Below, one piece after another: positions 5,567 through 5,835 of a stretch of 5,835 bases of DNA; positions within the stretch are counted from its first letter, which is position 1; every line of letters begins with the position of its first letter. Source of the DNA: Dehalococcoidia bacterium UBA2777 (GTDB taxonomy: Bacteria; Chloroflexota; Dehalococcoidia; UBA2247; UBA2777); contig DEIJ01000132.1 in the NCBI GenBank assembly GCA_002352365.1, forward strand, positions 2,361 to 8,195. The letters are read 5' to 3'. Under the pieces are notes generated by a model. It saw only the letters and a program-made list of their open reading frames with translations. It was not told where the DNA came from and ran no database searches. Both the position numbers and the translations under genes were made by a program.

Positions 5567-5835
5567 TTAGTCAAACCGGTCCACGTTTTTAAATTCGCCC
5601 AGGGGAAATTCGGCTAGCACCTCATCCTCTATCCATTTCAAGCACTCCAACGGTGTCTTATGCCAATTGACAGGGCAGGCAGAGATGAGCTCCACAAAGC
5701 TGAGACCAACATTATCTATCTGCTTCTGGAAGGCAGTCTTAATATATCTCTTAGTGAGTCGGTAATTGTCGGGATTGGTCAGGGCACATCGGGCACTATA
5801 GGCACACCCCCGGAATGAGGCTGCCAGCTCGGCGG
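5567..5835 (-). CDS. korB: 2-oxoacid:ferredoxin oxidoreductase beta subunit, C-terminal end (KorB-like, 5' end beyond window)
   Basis: One minus-strand frame stays open from the right edge to a TAA at 5567-5569 and gives 88 residues. It reads the C-terminus of the thiamine-pyrophosphate-binding beta subunit: RGCAYSARCALTNPD, then FVELISACPVNWHKTPLECL, then FPLGEF. The SACPVNW segment matches the family's typical S.CP.NWG.TP motif, and the closing PLGEF matches P.G.F.. endings. The other two minus-strand frames hit stops within about 60 bases. TPP-binding and iron-sulfur-binding motifs, if present, lie outside the window. Together with the KorC-like gene 109 bases downstream it forms part of an OFOR. 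The substrate is not determined by these residues. Confidence 0.88.
   Translation of the reverse strand, partial: AELAASFRGCAYSARCALTNPDNYRLTKRYIKTAFQKQIDNVGLSFVELISACPVNWHKTPLECLKWIEDEVLAEFPLGEFKNVDRFD

Overview
The window holds seven protein-coding genes, all on the minus strand, so transcription runs from the right edge to the left. Spacing is tight: one 8-base overlap, and gaps of 9, about 33, 59, 109 and 124 bases. No rRNA, tRNA, CRISPR array, insertion sequence or long repeat is visible. Base composition is moderate and looks even across the window, with nothing suggesting recent transfer. The OFOR genes (2-oxoacid:ferredoxin oxidoreductase) point to an anaerobic or microaerophilic prokaryote. 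Clear Shine-Dalgarno sites, TTG starts and the bacterial-style HMG-CoA-synthase-like/DUF35 fusion favour a bacterium. The unknown protein at 503-1183 reminds me of proteins from Dehalococcoidia-type Chloroflexota, but that is recollection, not a search result.

Layout in transcription order. (1) 5835-5567: C-terminal end of a 2-oxoacid:ferredoxin oxidoreductase beta subunit (KorB-like), cut by the window edge. (2) 5457-4888: the matching gamma subunit (KorC-like). (3) 4763-3348: an HMG-CoA-synthase-like domain fused to a zinc-ribbon/OB-fold (DUF35) domain; by eye the synthase catalytic cysteine and histidine are absent. (4) 3338-2148: an SCP2-type thiolase with its catalytic residues present. 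(5) 2155-1220: a stand-alone asparagine-synthetase-like ATP-pyrophosphatase domain with no glutaminase domain and a C-terminal cysteine-rich zinc-ribbon-like tail; it overlaps the thiolase gene. (6) 1183-503: a conserved-looking protein of unknown function. (7) 443-1: N-terminal part of a metallo-beta-lactamase-fold hydrolase, cut by the left edge.

How they may work together (inference). The OFOR would make or consume an acyl-CoA linked to ferredoxin. The thiolase and the HMG-CoA-synthase-like/DUF35 protein resemble the archaeal thiolase/DUF35/HMG-CoA-synthase complex, here with an apparently non-catalytic synthase partner. The AsnB-like enzyme, translationally linked to the thiolase, could adenylate a carboxylate and transfer an amine or other nucleophile to it. 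The metallo-hydrolase could cleave a thioester or ester. The most unusual element is the coupling of a glutaminase-less, zinc-ribbon AsnB-like enzyme to a thiolase and a cysteine-less synthase scaffold. Its substrate cannot be read from the sequence.
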